Source: Dimorphilus gyrociliatus (taxonomy: Eukaryota; Annelida; Polychaeta; Dinophilidae). Taken from it: 64,000 nt of DNA. Positions within the stretch are counted from its first letter, which is position 1; the number at the start of each line of letters is the position of its first letter. The position numbers and the translations under genes were made by a program. A model generated the notes under the pieces. That model was not told the origin of the DNA and ran no database searches. It saw nothing but the letters and a program-made list of their open reading frames with translations. The stretch lies in contig CAJFCJ010000014.1 in assembly GCA_904063045.1 (NCBI GenBank), forward strand, positions 1,795,643-1,859,642, given 5' to 3'. Positions 47,117-61,087 of the stretch are shown piece after piece.

Positions 47117-50100
47117 AAAAAACGAACAAATGAATGAATGAATGAATAAAAGTGTTAAGGAATGAATTAAAAAAAAAGAGAGTAATAGAAAGAGTGAATG
47201 AGAGAGAGAGAGAAGAAATTGCATTCGATTTCATGAACTCGATTTGCACTTGTCTATTAAGAATTGATTTTGTTAAATTTATCGCATATCGATTAATTTT
47301 TTTTTACTTGCACGCGCCAAGAAAAAAAACCTTTTAATGATCCTTCAACAAATTATATATTCGTTTATTTTATCTTAAGTATTCTATACATATATTAATT
47401 CATTACTATTATTAATATTATCCTTATCATTTTTTTTGGATTAATACTCTCTTGAAGAAAAGAGAGTGGCTTTCCATTTTTTTTCGTTATTTTCTCATTG
47501 CTCTTGGTTGTATGTATGTCGATCTCTCACTCCCACCCCCTCTCTCTCTCTCTCTTAGTATTACTCTTGTGTCCTCTTTTCTTCATTTTCTATTTATCAT
47601 CTCTTTTCTTGCGCTCCTCCTTCTTTTTCTTCTTTTACTACTATTACTACCACTACTACTACTCTCGAAAAGGCACTTAGAAGGAAAGCGTTAACGAATA
47701 ATATCAATTCTTCGCGGTCGGTCATGTGCCGCATTTATTTACCGAGCTTTGTGCAATTTTCTAATATCAATAAACTAAATGCGCGAAAACGGCTAAAGTA
47801 GGTTGTATGGCACTTGCGAATCGATTGTTTGTCGTGCTTACGTCATTTCCCGCGTTGAGCGAGCATGCGCAGTCAGTAAGTGAGGTTGTTTAGATGCGCT
47901 TCCGGCGTCTTTAGACGCTTTAGGCTTTGTATCTTTTGATGACGGCTAATAGCTAGTTGAGTGATTTTTCGCGGCGTACAGAAAATCTATTTCGCGCATG
48001 ACTATACGGGCTCGTACTTTGATCAGCTTTTATCTTCTTTTTTTTTTTCTCTCTCTCTCTCTCTCTTTATATATTACTATTTCCTTCTCTATTTAGAGTA
48101 GTTGTGACCTATGAGATTGATTGACGCGTATACTTGGTGGCACCGACCAGTGGTCAAATATTAAATGTGTGCAGTTCTGACATAAGAATGTTCAACTCTC
48201 GAGCGTGTCAGTACTGTTGGCATATTACGTCATGGCTAGTAGTGGGACAGTTAGTAGAGTAGATAAGCCTAAACTCTTTCTCTTAAAACTAAAGACGGAT
48301 TCTTAAAGAAACGACTTAAAAAACAACAACAACAACACGATTCTTATTACTATATTAAGACAGATTAACAGAGATATATTTATCTATTCGTTAACGTTTG
48401 TATGTATGCTTACTGCGCCAGATACTATATATCTCTATATTATATACATATATATATATATATATATACAATATTGTATTTATTATATACGGTATACGTA
48501 GGATTTCAACACCCTAATCCGCCTGTAATCCTCCCTCTTGTTATTAATATTCATAGAGATATATTACTAATTTAAATAGCCTATATTGTAATTTAAATAT
48601 TTTACAACCATCCTCAACAGTCCCTCTTCAATACCCCCTTCTGCTCCTCTCTGTGTCCCTCTTGCTGTCTCTTCTCTTTCTCTCTCTGTGTCTCTCCTAT
48701 TTCCCTCTCCATCTAACTCTTTCTTTCCTTTTTAAAGCCCGTCTCTCTCTCTCTCTCTCTCTCTTTGCTTCGGCGCATAAAGACGTAAACTAGCCAGATG
48801 TAAAGTATTTACGTTGCCCAGCATATGGACACTTATGGCGGTGAGAGGCGCGCACAGTGGGCGGACGGTGCAGGCGGAATGCGTTTGGTCCGCACCCGTA
48901 GAGAGATCTTTTGCGTGTACGCGTGATTGATCGCATATTGTAACGTTAAATTTTTCCCTTTCTTTCGTTTTATATTCTTATGTGATTTACCTTTAATAAA
49001 GACATTATTTTCAGGTTGAAAAACACATTGAATAGATAGGCCTATGTGCTAATTCATTTTCAAGTATAATTCATATATAGAGTACACAAAATATCAAAGA
49101 TACAGAATAAATAAGAGATCTGGCTTTAAAATACTGTATATATAGTTAATGTCACTAAATTGGACGGTATGCTGGAGAAACATATTTAAACGAGCATTTA
49201 AGATGTCTATGTCTATAGAGGCGACGCTTTTCCGGTTAGGATGTTTTTAGCGCGGCCGCGAGAGACGCCTCGCGCCAATTACTTTTCGACGTGAGTAAAC
49301 GAGCACTTTTCTATTGTGCGTCAACAGTATTCGATGCGGCCTTCTCTTTATAAGCACCATTCACACCAAGCTCACCGATACCAGTGACACCAGACTCGTT
49401 AATGAGCGAGCCCTGTTTAAGCCCGTTCCGATGCATTCATATTAAAAAAGAACGCTGTATAGATATAAATATATGATAAGAATAAATGATAAAAAAGAGA
49501 CAGTGAGAAAAAGAGATAGAGAGAGAAAGAGTGTCTATGGAAAAACTATGGAAGAAATTGATAAAAAATGAAAAGAGAAATAAAAACTTGAAACCCTCTA
49601 CCTATGTATTTAGTTATTTATCAACTCAAATATAATTACTCAGCCAATTAAGTCTGCAGTATAAAAACGGTCGAGCGTAATTGATTAGAAGGATTAGTAG
49701 TCGCGAGCGCGCGCGCTTGCTCGTGCGCTCTGCCGATTTATAACACCTCCGTGGTCGTTGGCGACTTGACACTTTTTAAGGATACACTATTGTATATCCG
49801 CAAATATAAAGAATAATAGACAGATAAAAAGATTTATCATTTATAACCAGCTATACCTTAATTATATGCCGTATATAAGGCGCTTATTATAGGAAACTAA
49901 TTGCTTTCTGAAGTGTGTGCAGCTGGCAAGAGCCGCCATGTTAACATGACGTCACGCCCGCTCCGCTGCTCAGTAATTAGCGTCATTACAGTGGGCGTCG
50001 GTAGGCGGGGTAGGGGGCGGTAAGATGACATTGACCTCCTGATTTCTCGACAATTTCCACTTTCTGTAATTTACTTGTTTTTTTTTCTTTTTAATTTGTT

Positions 50101-51743
50101 TAAGTGAACAGAGAAATAAATTTTATCCGATTTAAATCAACCTCTTCTGCCTCTCCCTCCCTCTCTCTTTCCCGCACTCCCTCACCCCCTACGTCCCCTT
50201 ATGTATTAATATATATGTATATATATATAACTGGAATACACCTAGCAGTTATACTCATGAGTTTTCTCCACTATGTATATATCGTATTTTGAAAGTAGAT
50301 ACTTGTATATAAAGTAACAGTTTATCAACAAGTCGCACGCTATATCTATATAACTACTAACACGTATACACGCTTTCATACATCTTGTTATTGTTTGTTG
50401 TTTATCAAATAAAAACAACAGTCATAATAATAATAATAAAACTTGTAAACAAACAAACAAATAAATAAACAAGTTGAGATGTAAAAAAAAATTGGAATAA
50501 TTAGATGTGGCGGTGACAGAGACAAGAGACAAAAGAGAAAAAGAGAGGGAGAGAGAGAGAGAGGAAAATAGAGGGAGAGAATGCTAAAGAAAGAAAGAAA
50601 AATAAACGCTATTAATTTTGCTTTAAAGGATTAACGCGAGTATTTTTTAGATGTTACAGAGGCGCCATAGAAGAGGTTGTAAAACTGTAAAAGTTTATCG
50701 CTGCGTACTGTTTGCGTATGTTTTCAATGACCGTTCACCGAGTATTGTAAATATAAATGATGCTTGTAGACTCGGCTCGTTATTATACTCGAGAGATCCT
50801 TGTCATTATCGCCTAAACGCTATGTGTGAATTTAGACCTATAATTTTGGTATATTTATAAACATATTTAAATCCGTAAATAACTGTTGAATGTTATACAG
50901 TAGCTGATGTTGTTTTAGATAATATCTCTTCCAATTGACGAATGTTTCAATTATAAATATAGATTGTATTAGCTGTTGATTAGTGTACCAAGTTTGTTAA
51001 GGCCTTCATATATTGATATTAAGTAATTTATATAGATATTTATAAGGATACCGTAGTCTTAGGCGATTTGTGTTTATGCGTTAAAATCTCTGCTAACACT
51101 GACTAGTGTCGGGTTATCGTTATGTAAAGAAAGGCTTTATTTAAATGCTCCGCCCTTTTACTATGGGCTTTGTAAATATAGTTTAACTATTGGAAAAGAA
51201 AAAGGGAGTAGGGGGTGACAGGAAAAGTATAAAAAAGTGGGAAAAAGGAAAAAAAGCAAAGGATAAAGTAAGTGTCTAAAAAGGGTCTGTGAGAATGGGA
51301 ACGAGTGAGGGAAAGAGGGAACAGAACTATATACTATATATTATAAAGTGGGTTGGAAGGTAGCTCGATTAGATATTTGACATTTCAGCCGTTAAAGGTC
51401 GGACGGGAACGGATCGATAGGCGCTAATTATCGAACGTAATCGCAAGGATTTTCTTTCTCTTTTTTATGAAAAAAAATTTCCAGCTGCGTTACTTTTCCT
51501 TGCATCACTGATTTTAGGGCGTCGATTTAACAAGCTCCTATTGTTTTTAACGCTCTCTTTTACCACCCGTTCGAAACTTTCTCACGATCGTCCGTTATAA
51601 TCGGTTTATAACGCCCCGCGCGTCTTCTATACGCAAGAAAATCTCCGTAGAAAAGCTTATATACGTCAGAATTGTATACAACATTAAATATGTAACGCGC
51701 CAGTGCGCAGGGAGACAGTTTTATACATACAATAATATATAAA

Positions 51744-51744
<1 letters not shown>

Positions 51745-51806
<62 letters not shown>
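51745..51806. repeat. (TA)n microsatellite
   Basis: About 60 bases of alternating TA with one TG interruption, followed by a second TA-rich tract at about 51840-51907. It lies just downstream of the NKX2-1 stop codon. Confidence 0.9.
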
Positions 51807-51807
<1 letters not shown>

Positions 51808-51875
51808 GCACTTTGTACGTACAGTGTATACACATAGATATATAATATATATATATAATAAATATATATAAATAC

Positions 51876-51907
<32 letters not shown>

Positions 51908-51979
51908 GTATATTACAGAGAAAATGTCAAAAGAACGGTAATAATTATCCATAACATAAAAATAATAATAAGCGTTTCT

Positions 51980-54900
51980 TCACCAGTGCGCAGTTCGTTG
52001 GCTTAACAAATAAGGCGAAGAGGCCATTACCCCAGCATTACCGTAGCTCGACAAAGAGGGTGAGGAGAGATGGTTCATAGAACTGTCCTGCTGAACTACA
52101 GGAGCCATTAGTGGCGGTTGATTCTGAGAAGGCAGTTGAGGAGTGTGCCCAGAACCGTTGGGCGTTCCTTGTTCGGAACTACTGCAATCGCTGCTACTTC
52201 CGCCACCGCTATTTCCGCCGCACGGTTTTCCGTCCTTGACCAAGACAGGCACAGCAACACGACGAGGAGACGTTTGAGCTGAATCGCGAGGAGTGGATTC
52301 CATTTTTTCCTTATCCTTTTGAGCTCTTTTCATCTTGTAACGGTGATTTTGAAACCAGATTTTTACCTGTGATAAATATTTATAAAAATACATATTAAAT
52401 AAAGAATTTCAAGACAGGATTAAGATTTCTATAATACGGAAATGGCAAAAAATAACGGATGAACATACCTGAGTAGGCGTCAAGTTAATCATGGAAGCCA
52501 AATGCTCTCTTTCCGGGGCCGACAAATACTTCTGTTGCTTAAATCGCCTTTCTAATTCGAATACTTGAGCTTGCGTGAAAAGAACTCGCCGCTTCCGCCG
52601 TTGACTTATCGGAAATTGCATAGCAGCACCGGGTTTTCCGTCCAAACCAAACGCCGACATCGACCCCATTCCGGCAGTCATACCGCTCATAGAGCATGAT
52701 GATGGTCCGCCCATTAGGCGAGAAACTGAACAAATAGACAGCGGGATATTAGTGATAATGTAATCCGAGAGTGAAAAAGAGTAAAAAAAAGAGAGAGATA
52801 GATAGAGAAATAGAGAATGTTATTCAAGTAACAAATACGCGTGATTTATGCCTTATATCAAAGGAAACATTTAATAGTAAAACCGAGGAGGGAGGGCTAA
52901 GGGAGGTGCCCGTTAGAGGCGAAAGCAGCGGGAGGTGCGATCGCAAGTTGTGCGATAGCGTATGAACATTAACGCATAAAAAAAGGCTCGAATATAAATG
53001 AACAGATAAAGAGAAACAAATAGCAGAAGAGTGCGCACGAGACAGAGAAAAGGGAGGGAACGAGGTAGCGAGGGGAGGGGAAAAGTGTTTTTTCTAGGGC
53101 AAACATTCACTCACAATAAACGGCAAATGACACGTTTTTATGCATCATTGATTACATTCGCGAAACAATAGACATTCTATTTTTTCATGGCCTATTCGTA
53201 CTATTTTAAATATTTATAAAAATAGGCTGAATTATGCATTATTTACCCTAAAAATGAACTAAATATATAGGAAAGCGTCTAGTCATTTCAATAAGTCTTC
53301 CTTCTTTCAATTGAATAGGAAAGAGTTGATATGACGTGCTTTTACCTATTCATAAGGGAATAGTAATAGACTGGATAGGTGTAATAGTTAAGTACAATCT
53401 AACGCGTCCAACTTTTCCCTTGTCCGTAAGTTGACTCATAGGGCCTATAACACGTACGATAAAAAGGAAACAATTGGAAGTAAATGAGAACGCTTAGCGT
53501 TCCTACTGGGCTTACTCTCGCCCTACTTATGTGGGTGGATTTAATTCGATGGGCGAGAATAGACTGACAGATAGAATGAAGAAAGGACGAAGAAAAGATA
53601 AAGAGGAAAGACAAACGCGACCGAATCAATGCAGCAGCACAATTAGATGTTAGGAAGTGAAAGGGTCGGTCGAAGGGCTGTCAGCGTTTATCATTCTCAC
53701 GCCTTTACAGACGATCGAAATGAATTAGGCGTCTCCGTTTGTTTTTCCTTACGCCCTCCTTACGAACTTTATACATCAACAATCTATAAAGATGTATTAT
53801 TTCTCCTTTATCTTTTCTCTTTCATAGAGTAAATAGGGAACGTTATTTGTAAGTATAAAAAATCTCTATCTCTAATTCAATACATCTATATACTGGATAT
53901 ATTTGCGTAGGGAAGCTCGTAACACCTGCGCGAGCGTAATCTGCGAAGCAGGTAAAACTTATCAAAGTGTCGCCTCTAAAACTCAGTTCAAAGTTTCGAT
54001 ATGTTGTTTACCGGAAGGACGAGAAGCGATAAGATAACGATTAGCCTCATCCTTATCTAACGCTACTGCCTTTCGTTAGACTTTCTGGAGACATTTCGAG
54101 CGGCCAATAAAATAATTTATATATAATATTTCGCAATAATTCGTACGTATATACGGTTTTATTTAATCTTTGGAAGGCGGCAAGTGAATTTTTGCATTAT
54201 TCCCGCTAAATAAGACGTTAGTTGTAGTGATTCTAAATGCGTAAATATATATTGTGAGATAAAGAACCCAGGTGATGTTGGGCGAAGAAAGTAGGTCAAG
54301 TGGGCACCGTCGTTTGCAATAAACGGCCACTGAAGCGTCAGGCGCCCGCAGCAATGTTCCAATTGCTTTTCGTATACAAGCGAGCTTCTTCTTTTCACGA
54401 CTACACTTTGCTGTGTATATTTTTTACGGCAAATTATCGTTCGCTATTGTGTACATAAACTAAGCGTCTGTTTCCTATATAAGTATTTTTATATATAGGT
54501 ATTAAAAAGCTGAAATTTTTCTCTCTATTGTAATGCTTATAAATCGAACAAAGTTACTCAGGCCTAGACTGCATAGCTTTTAAAAATCTTCGCATATTTC
54601 GATCTAAGAGAGGGATTTGAGAGAAAAGATTAGGCAAAAGAATTTTTTTTTCTATCATCCAGTCCATTCTGTCTATCTTATGAAATTTTTTACGACTATT
54701 TGCGAATATTCTCACTAATGAAAATAATCTGGAATTGCGGTTGTCCGCTCACATCACAGAGATATTTAAGTATTAATTGAATGGACAATTGACCCAAATA
54801 GAGGAGGGTACTTACTTGCAAATCTAGGGTCGGTAGCTGCGTTGGTTCCATACCAAGAAGAAGTCGAATGGCGAGGATCGGCGGCGTAATGAGAAAAGTC

Positions 54901-55212
54901 CGTTGAAGCGCTATTGCAGTATTGAGTAGGAAAAGCTCCGGCTGGACCAGTGGCAGCAAATTGGGGCATATAGTTGGCATAAGGATTGGCGGCTGCCGGA
55001 TTCATCGTGTTCATATTGCTGTGCGGTTGTTGCTGCTGTTGCGAATGAGGAGGAAGAGGAGGAGGAAGAGGCGGTGGTGAGACTGATGAGGTTCGGTATT
55101 GTATAGCGGGAATGTTCTCTTCAATCGTAGTCCTTTTGTAAGTTTCTTCGATCGGACTGAGAATGTCTGTAACGGAGAACGGAGTAGTGTGAGGCTTTGG
55201 ACTGAGAGACAT
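51980..55212 (-). CDS. NKX2-1: NK2-class homeobox transcription factor Nkx2.1/2.4
   Basis: Three exons: 55212-54816, 52725-52469, 52366-51980, giving 346 aa. NKX2-1 specifies ventral forebrain and, in vertebrates, thyroid and lung; in other bilaterians it marks apical/ventral neuroectoderm and pharynx. Seen in order: the tinman (EH1-like) repressor motif near the N-terminus ([13 protein letters not shown]), a Pro/Gln-rich stretch, '[19 protein letters not shown]' as in the vertebrate protein, the homeodomain at about 175-234 ([29 protein letters not shown]) with the NK2-class Tyr in helix 3, and the NK2-specific domain '[15 protein letters not shown]'. The intron inside the homeodomain (TPTQ/VKIWF) and the 2.1 kb first intron match the usual gene plan. 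The first splice fits phase exactly. Head-to-head with KRTCAP2. Confidence 0.97.
52726..54815 (-). other. Large first intron of NKX2-1
   Basis: 2090 bases in a genome where introns are normally about 60. It carries CpG-bearing non-repetitive stretches (for example 52880-52970, 53390-53560, 53900-54110, 54160-54370) between AT-rich parts. Intronic enhancers are likely on general grounds; none is proved here. Confidence 0.5.
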
Positions 55213-57207
55213 TATCAAGTGGCCTCGCTAAGAGCTGGTTATGCGATGACGAGAGCCGTTCACAGTTACTCGCGGTATTGCGCATGCGCAGCTCCGCCCA
55301 TTCGAATACATTACAGTTACGGCGTCACTCACCTGAGTTAACCGGCGTTCGTTAGACGGTCGACTCGCTTCGTTTTGTAAAAATTTACAGCACTATAACT
55401 TATACCGCTTACCCCGACCAAATGAAATGTTGACACTAACGTCGCGCCGATTAGGCCTGTGGAGGCGGAGCCTAATCTGCTCTTCGAATTCAGTAGGTCG
55501 CCTCTCTTTATATTTAATTAGTAATCTGCGTCTATTACACGGTAAATACCTTAGCCTGCCTTTATATATCTGTTAAGTACGTTCGAGTATAGTTATCGAA
55601 AAAAATCAGCGTTAAGTAATTGTATATAAGGAGTATATAATAGATACTGAATATCAGGTACACTGCACGTTTATACGGATATTATAGAATACTGAAAGAA
55701 TAAGAGAGAGAGAGAGAGGCGGACAGACAGTCAACAAGACACAGAGAGAGAGAGAGAGAGAGAGAGAAAGAGCGGACAACAAGCAACGAGAAAGAAAAGG
55801 TTAGAAAGTAGTGAGGCATACCGAGCATGAGCAAGAAACGGAAGATATCATGAACGTTTACATGTTTTTTATAGTCGATTCCTTCCGTTCTTTGTACCCC
55901 CAGCAATGTTCGAAAAATAATTAAAGGAGAGCTTAAAAGTTTATAATGTGAGCGCCGTCAATATAACCTAGTTCTCTCAGCGGGGTATAAGCGCATTCAG
56001 AAGGAAAAGGCGGAACATTCTTAATAGAAAAAGACCTATATATATAGGCACTGGGATTGAAAAGAGACGGTAGATCTTTATTGGGTGGTCTATAGAACGA
56101 TCGAAGAAAATCGAAGGCGACTTTGATCACTTTCACGCCTTCTCCGAGTCGACACCTGTAATTACGTTCGATTTAGCAATTAATGATGTATTGTTAATCG
56201 ATGTTGACCGCCTAGCTGCCCTCCTCCCTTATACTCTTCAATACTAGCCTAATTGCAGGCTGAGCGACGCTGAAAACGAACGAATTGATACAGAGATATA
56301 AATAGTTGAACTGCTTCGCACCAAAACTACTAATTTCCCATTTAGAACGGCGTGTCTCTATTTCATGCACTAACGCCTGCGCTCAGGGGGGTCGGACGGG
56401 TTGCGGTTGTACACCTGTGCCATTCTCCATCTATTATTAATTATAAACGCAGTTTTCCCCTTTGCAAAGTTTGCCGTTTGCCGTTTGCTGAGCGACTCTT
56501 GTTTACCTACTACGAGCCGCAACTTCAAAGCGAACGCCTAATACGATGTGTACACAGCGCATAAGACAATAAGAAATGACGGCTAACGTCGACGTTTCCT
56601 GCTCGGCGTGGTTTGATCAAAGACGCTTGGGCGCCGTCTAATGAGCGTTTACACGTGCGCTAGTCGTAATGAGACGTCAGTAGAGCAGAAAAGTTTTTGG
56701 GAAGAGAGCTAATTCAAACACAGACAACAAGACATTCGAACGTGTCCCTCTGTTACAAATCATCGCTTTTTCGCCGCTAGCCACATTCTTCGAGGACGCT
56801 TCTAGGCCACTTTCGCGCCTCTCTTCCTTTCTATTTCTTCTTCTACTCGTAGACGTTCATTATTTCGAAATCGCCGGCATTCCGAGCGTTCATTTTTTGA
56901 CGCGTCTTTGACGTTTGACACGGCGTCAATACGGACGTCATGCAGGAGGCGACGGTTCATAGTGGGCGTCTTTTCTTTCATTACAATTTGTACCCTTCAA
57001 TATCTTCCTCGAATTAATTGTTTCAATTGTACAAATTTCCAATAATCTAGTGGCATATGGCGCGAATAGTAACGACATCTACCGCACTCGATAGTTTCAG
57101 AGAAAACTGGTGCAAGGTTGAAATATTTCACCCGGAGATTGACAACGCGTCAACTTTTCATTGACTTTTTTCACCTAAATTCTTTAAGAAGAATTTATAA
57201 TAAAAGA
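55213..57207. promoter_or_regulatory. Upstream region of NKX2-1 and KRTCAP2 promoter
   Basis: 2 kb without supported coding exons. The NKX2-1 side has a perfect NRF1-type palindrome (55279-55290) and a (GA)n tract at about 55705-55768. The stretch 56350-56960 is CpG-rich. No other element was recognised. Confidence 0.5.
55279..55290. promoter_or_regulatory. NRF1-type palindrome
   Basis: TGCGCATGCGCA, a perfect 12-base palindrome and strong NRF1 consensus, about 70 bases upstream of the NKX2-1 start codon. Confidence 0.55.
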
Positions 57208-57785
57208 ATGGGTAAGGCATTCTTGATTCTTAACCTAAACCATTATTTATAATTGATCCTTATAGCAGCTTCAAATAGCACAACATGCCTCATTTCGGCA
57301 GCCTTATTCGTTCTTTTATTTGCTATTATGCAAATTTACAAACAACAATTAGCAGCACAGCAAAGCATGACGATTCTTGGAGGATTTTTGGGTTCTGAAT
57401 TATTTGTTTTGGCTATTACAGCTGTCTCTAATTTTGAAATGGCTCTTTTTGGTAGCAATTTCCAAGCGAAACTATTCCCTGAAGGTAAAAATACGCATGG
57501 CATTTTTTAAGGAGATTAACAAATTCATTAGACCTTCTTGTGTTTCAGTTTTCGGTTGTTTAGCGATTTCAATGTTCGCCTCGGGATTAGTACACCGAGT
57601 ATGCGTTACTACTTGGTAAATATTTCGGCTTATACACTTTAATGAGATTAATATTAAATTTCTCAAATCACTACAGTTTCCTCTTCTCAGCACTCGCTTT
57701 GTATTTCATCAATAAGATAGCTAATGCAAAATATGCTCCGAAGGAAGTTGCTGTTAATTTTGGTAAAGGAAAACGAAAGAATTAG
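57208..57785 (+). CDS. KRTCAP2: Keratinocyte-associated protein 2 (oligosaccharyltransferase subunit)
   Basis: Four exons: 57208-57211, 57266-57484, 57549-57615, 57677-57785, giving 132 aa; the human protein is 136. KRTCAP2 is a small ER membrane subunit of the STT3A oligosaccharyltransferase that links it to the Sec61 translocon. About three hydrophobic helices are visible ('ISAALFVLLFAIMQIY', 'LGGFLGSELFVLAITAV', and 'FLFSALALYFINKIA'). Diagnostic segments: 'NFQAKLFPE', 'MFASGLVHRVCVTTC', 'YFINKIANAKYAP'. The C-terminus is basic (GKGKRKN). The first coding exon is only the start codon plus one base; this is supported by phase and by the lack of a suitable ATG in the second exon. Tail-to-tail with PSMC3 over 128 bases. 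Confidence 0.93.
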
Positions 57786-57913
57786 TGTTAAGACGATACA
57801 TCTTCTTTACTCTTGTTCTCTTTGCAGAGAGTTTAGTTTGTAAAATTACATAACAATACAATTATTTGCTATAGTATTGTATTTTCGACAAAGATATACA
57901 AAAACAGTTTAAT

Positions 57914-59680
<1,767 letters not shown>

Positions 59681-59796
59681 GTTTTTACCAAATTGTATAC
59701 ACGGTTAGACGGATCTCAGCGAAAAGTAACCGGATCTGGAACTATGGCGAATGTTTTACGAATGGGTGAATGTCAAGGTTGTAGTGAATCGGCACT
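59681..59796. promoter_or_regulatory. Compact bidirectional promoter PSMC3/GFER
   Basis: Only 116 bases separate the two outward-facing start codons, so both core promoters and leaders must fit here (or the leaders overlap). No TATA box. An out-of-frame ATG at 59744 opens a 41-codon frame overlapping the GFER start (see findings). Confidence 0.6.
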
Positions 59797-60540
59797 ATGG
59801 ATAGTAACGAAACTCGAGCTAGCGATCAAAAACCTTGCAGAAGTTGCGTCGACTTTAAGACTTGGATAAAAGCTCAAAAAAAAAACCGAGCAACTGAAGC
59901 GAAAGAAAATAACTCAAATAATTTGAATAGCTCTAATAGCAAATTTAAAGATGATTCTGTTCAACCGGTACTGTATTTCATCATAATAAGTTTTTTGTCA
60001 TCAGCTCTAAATAGCTTTTACATAATTTTAACTTAGACCACCAACACAACCTCCCAATTACCGCCAAAAAAAGAACCTATTCCATCAAATACATTAAAGA
60101 CAGAAAATTTATCAAATAGTAATTCTGAATGTCCAGTTGACAGTGAAGAGTTAGGGAGATCTGGATGGACCGTTCTTCATACAATGGCCGCTTATTATCC
60201 AGAAAATCCTTCAGAAAATGTTCAAAAAGATATGAAAAATTTTATGACACTCCTATCAAGATTATACCCTTGTAAAAGATGCGCTAAAGATTTACGAAAA
60301 GAGTACGTATTAAATTAGTCTAGCTGTTTTTAAATGAACAAAAGTATCATATTGGTATTCTTTTTAATTTCTAGTTTAAAAGATGATCCTCCAGATGTTA
60401 CTTCCCAAAAATCACTAGCCAATTGGATGTGTAATTTGCATAATAAAGTAAATGAAAAACTTGGAAAACCTCTATTTGATTGTAGTAAAGTTAACGAACG
60501 TTGGAGAGACGGCTGGAAAGATGGAAGTTGTGACTCTTAA
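59797..60540 (+). CDS. GFER: FAD-linked sulfhydryl oxidase ALR/Erv1
   Basis: Three exons: 59797-59967, 60037-60302, 60375-60540, giving 200 aa; human GFER is 205. In the mitochondrial intermembrane space it reoxidises MIA40 in disulfide-relay import. The N-terminal tail has a shuttle cysteine pair ([12 protein letters not shown]), as in the long mitochondrial isoform. The Erv1 core shows '[20 protein letters not shown]' (FAD-binding Trp/His), the active-site CxxC in '[12 protein letters not shown]', and '[19 protein letters not shown]' with the structural Cys and second FAD-contacting segment. The end is '[12 protein letters not shown]'. All catalytic cysteines are present. A long Asn/Ser-rich spacer lies between tail and core. 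Confidence 0.96.
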
Positions 60541-60717
60541 AAATGTCTATAAACAAATAAGCTTATTAATAGGAATTTACTCGAAAAAGAGAAATAAACA
60601 ATCATTCAACTTAAATATCAGGAAATGTGACTATTATATAAGAATGATGTTCTTTGATACAATATAAGATTTATACATTATTTATTCAATTTCATAATTA
60701 GTTTTAAAAAATTATAC

Positions 60718-60811
60718 GCCCGAACAGGGACTTGAACCCTGGACCCTCAGATTACTTTGAACCGAAAGTTCTCTTAAAAGTCTGATGCTCTACCGACTGA
60801 GCTATCCGGGC
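60718..60811 (-). tRNA. tRNA-Lys(UUU) with 22-base intron, copy 1
   Basis: The minus strand reads GCCCGGATAGCTCAGTCGG onward, with a full cloverleaf, anticodon TTT and matching acceptor ...GTTCGGGC. A 22-base intron follows anticodon-loop position 37 (AGAGAACTTTCGGTTCAAAG...). A T-run terminator lies just downstream. Confidence 0.95.
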
Positions 60812-60993
60812 AGTTAAAGATCTCAGTTATCCTAATCCCAATTAGCATATTTCATTTAAAAAATTCTAACTCAGAAAGAGTGTTATGAAATTTTCAAAAC
60901 CATACTAAATATATTGGATTTTCAAATTGCCTTTGTTAGTTTAAAAGATTTTCGAATTACTTTTTATGGCAAAAAAAATTTAAAAAAATATAC

Positions 60994-61087
60994 GCCCGAA
61001 CAGGGACTTGAACCCTGGACCCTCAGATTACTCTAAACTGAAAGTTCTCTTAAAAGTCTGATGCTCTACCGACTGAGCTATCCGGGC
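60994..61087 (-). tRNA. tRNA-Lys(UUU) with 22-base intron, copy 2
   Basis: Same mature sequence as copy 1. The intron differs (AGAGAACTTTCAGTTTAGAG...). A long T-run lies downstream on the minus strand. Confidence 0.95.

Larger units (their letters stand above)
46284..51979. other. Gene-free tract, part 2, with many microsatellites
   Basis: No convincing coding exon. It is studded with GA/CT tracts (47081-47113, 47198-47213, 47535-47556, 48046-48066, 48741-48764, 50546-50563) and TA tracts (48440-48468, 51745-51806, 51840-51907). Between them lie CpG-rich non-repetitive islands, for example 47800-48010, 48780-48930, 49230-49330, 49680-49760 and 49910-50040. The last holds a perfect CRE (TGACGTCA, near 49947). 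These islands are the best candidates for cis-regulatory elements of the neighbouring NKX2-1. Confidence 0.5.

Noticed and set aside
46995-47694. Ser/Leu/Phe-rich open frames
   Set aside because: They are translations of GA/CT microsatellites and pyrimidine-rich tracts.
47790-47830. Possible microRNA (TATGGCACTTGCGAAT)
   Set aside because: It resembles the miR-183/263 family only at a few seed positions, and I could not see a convincing hairpin partner.
51560-51952. 130-codon minus-strand Tyr/Ile-rich frame
   Set aside because: Almost entirely a translated (TA)n tract.
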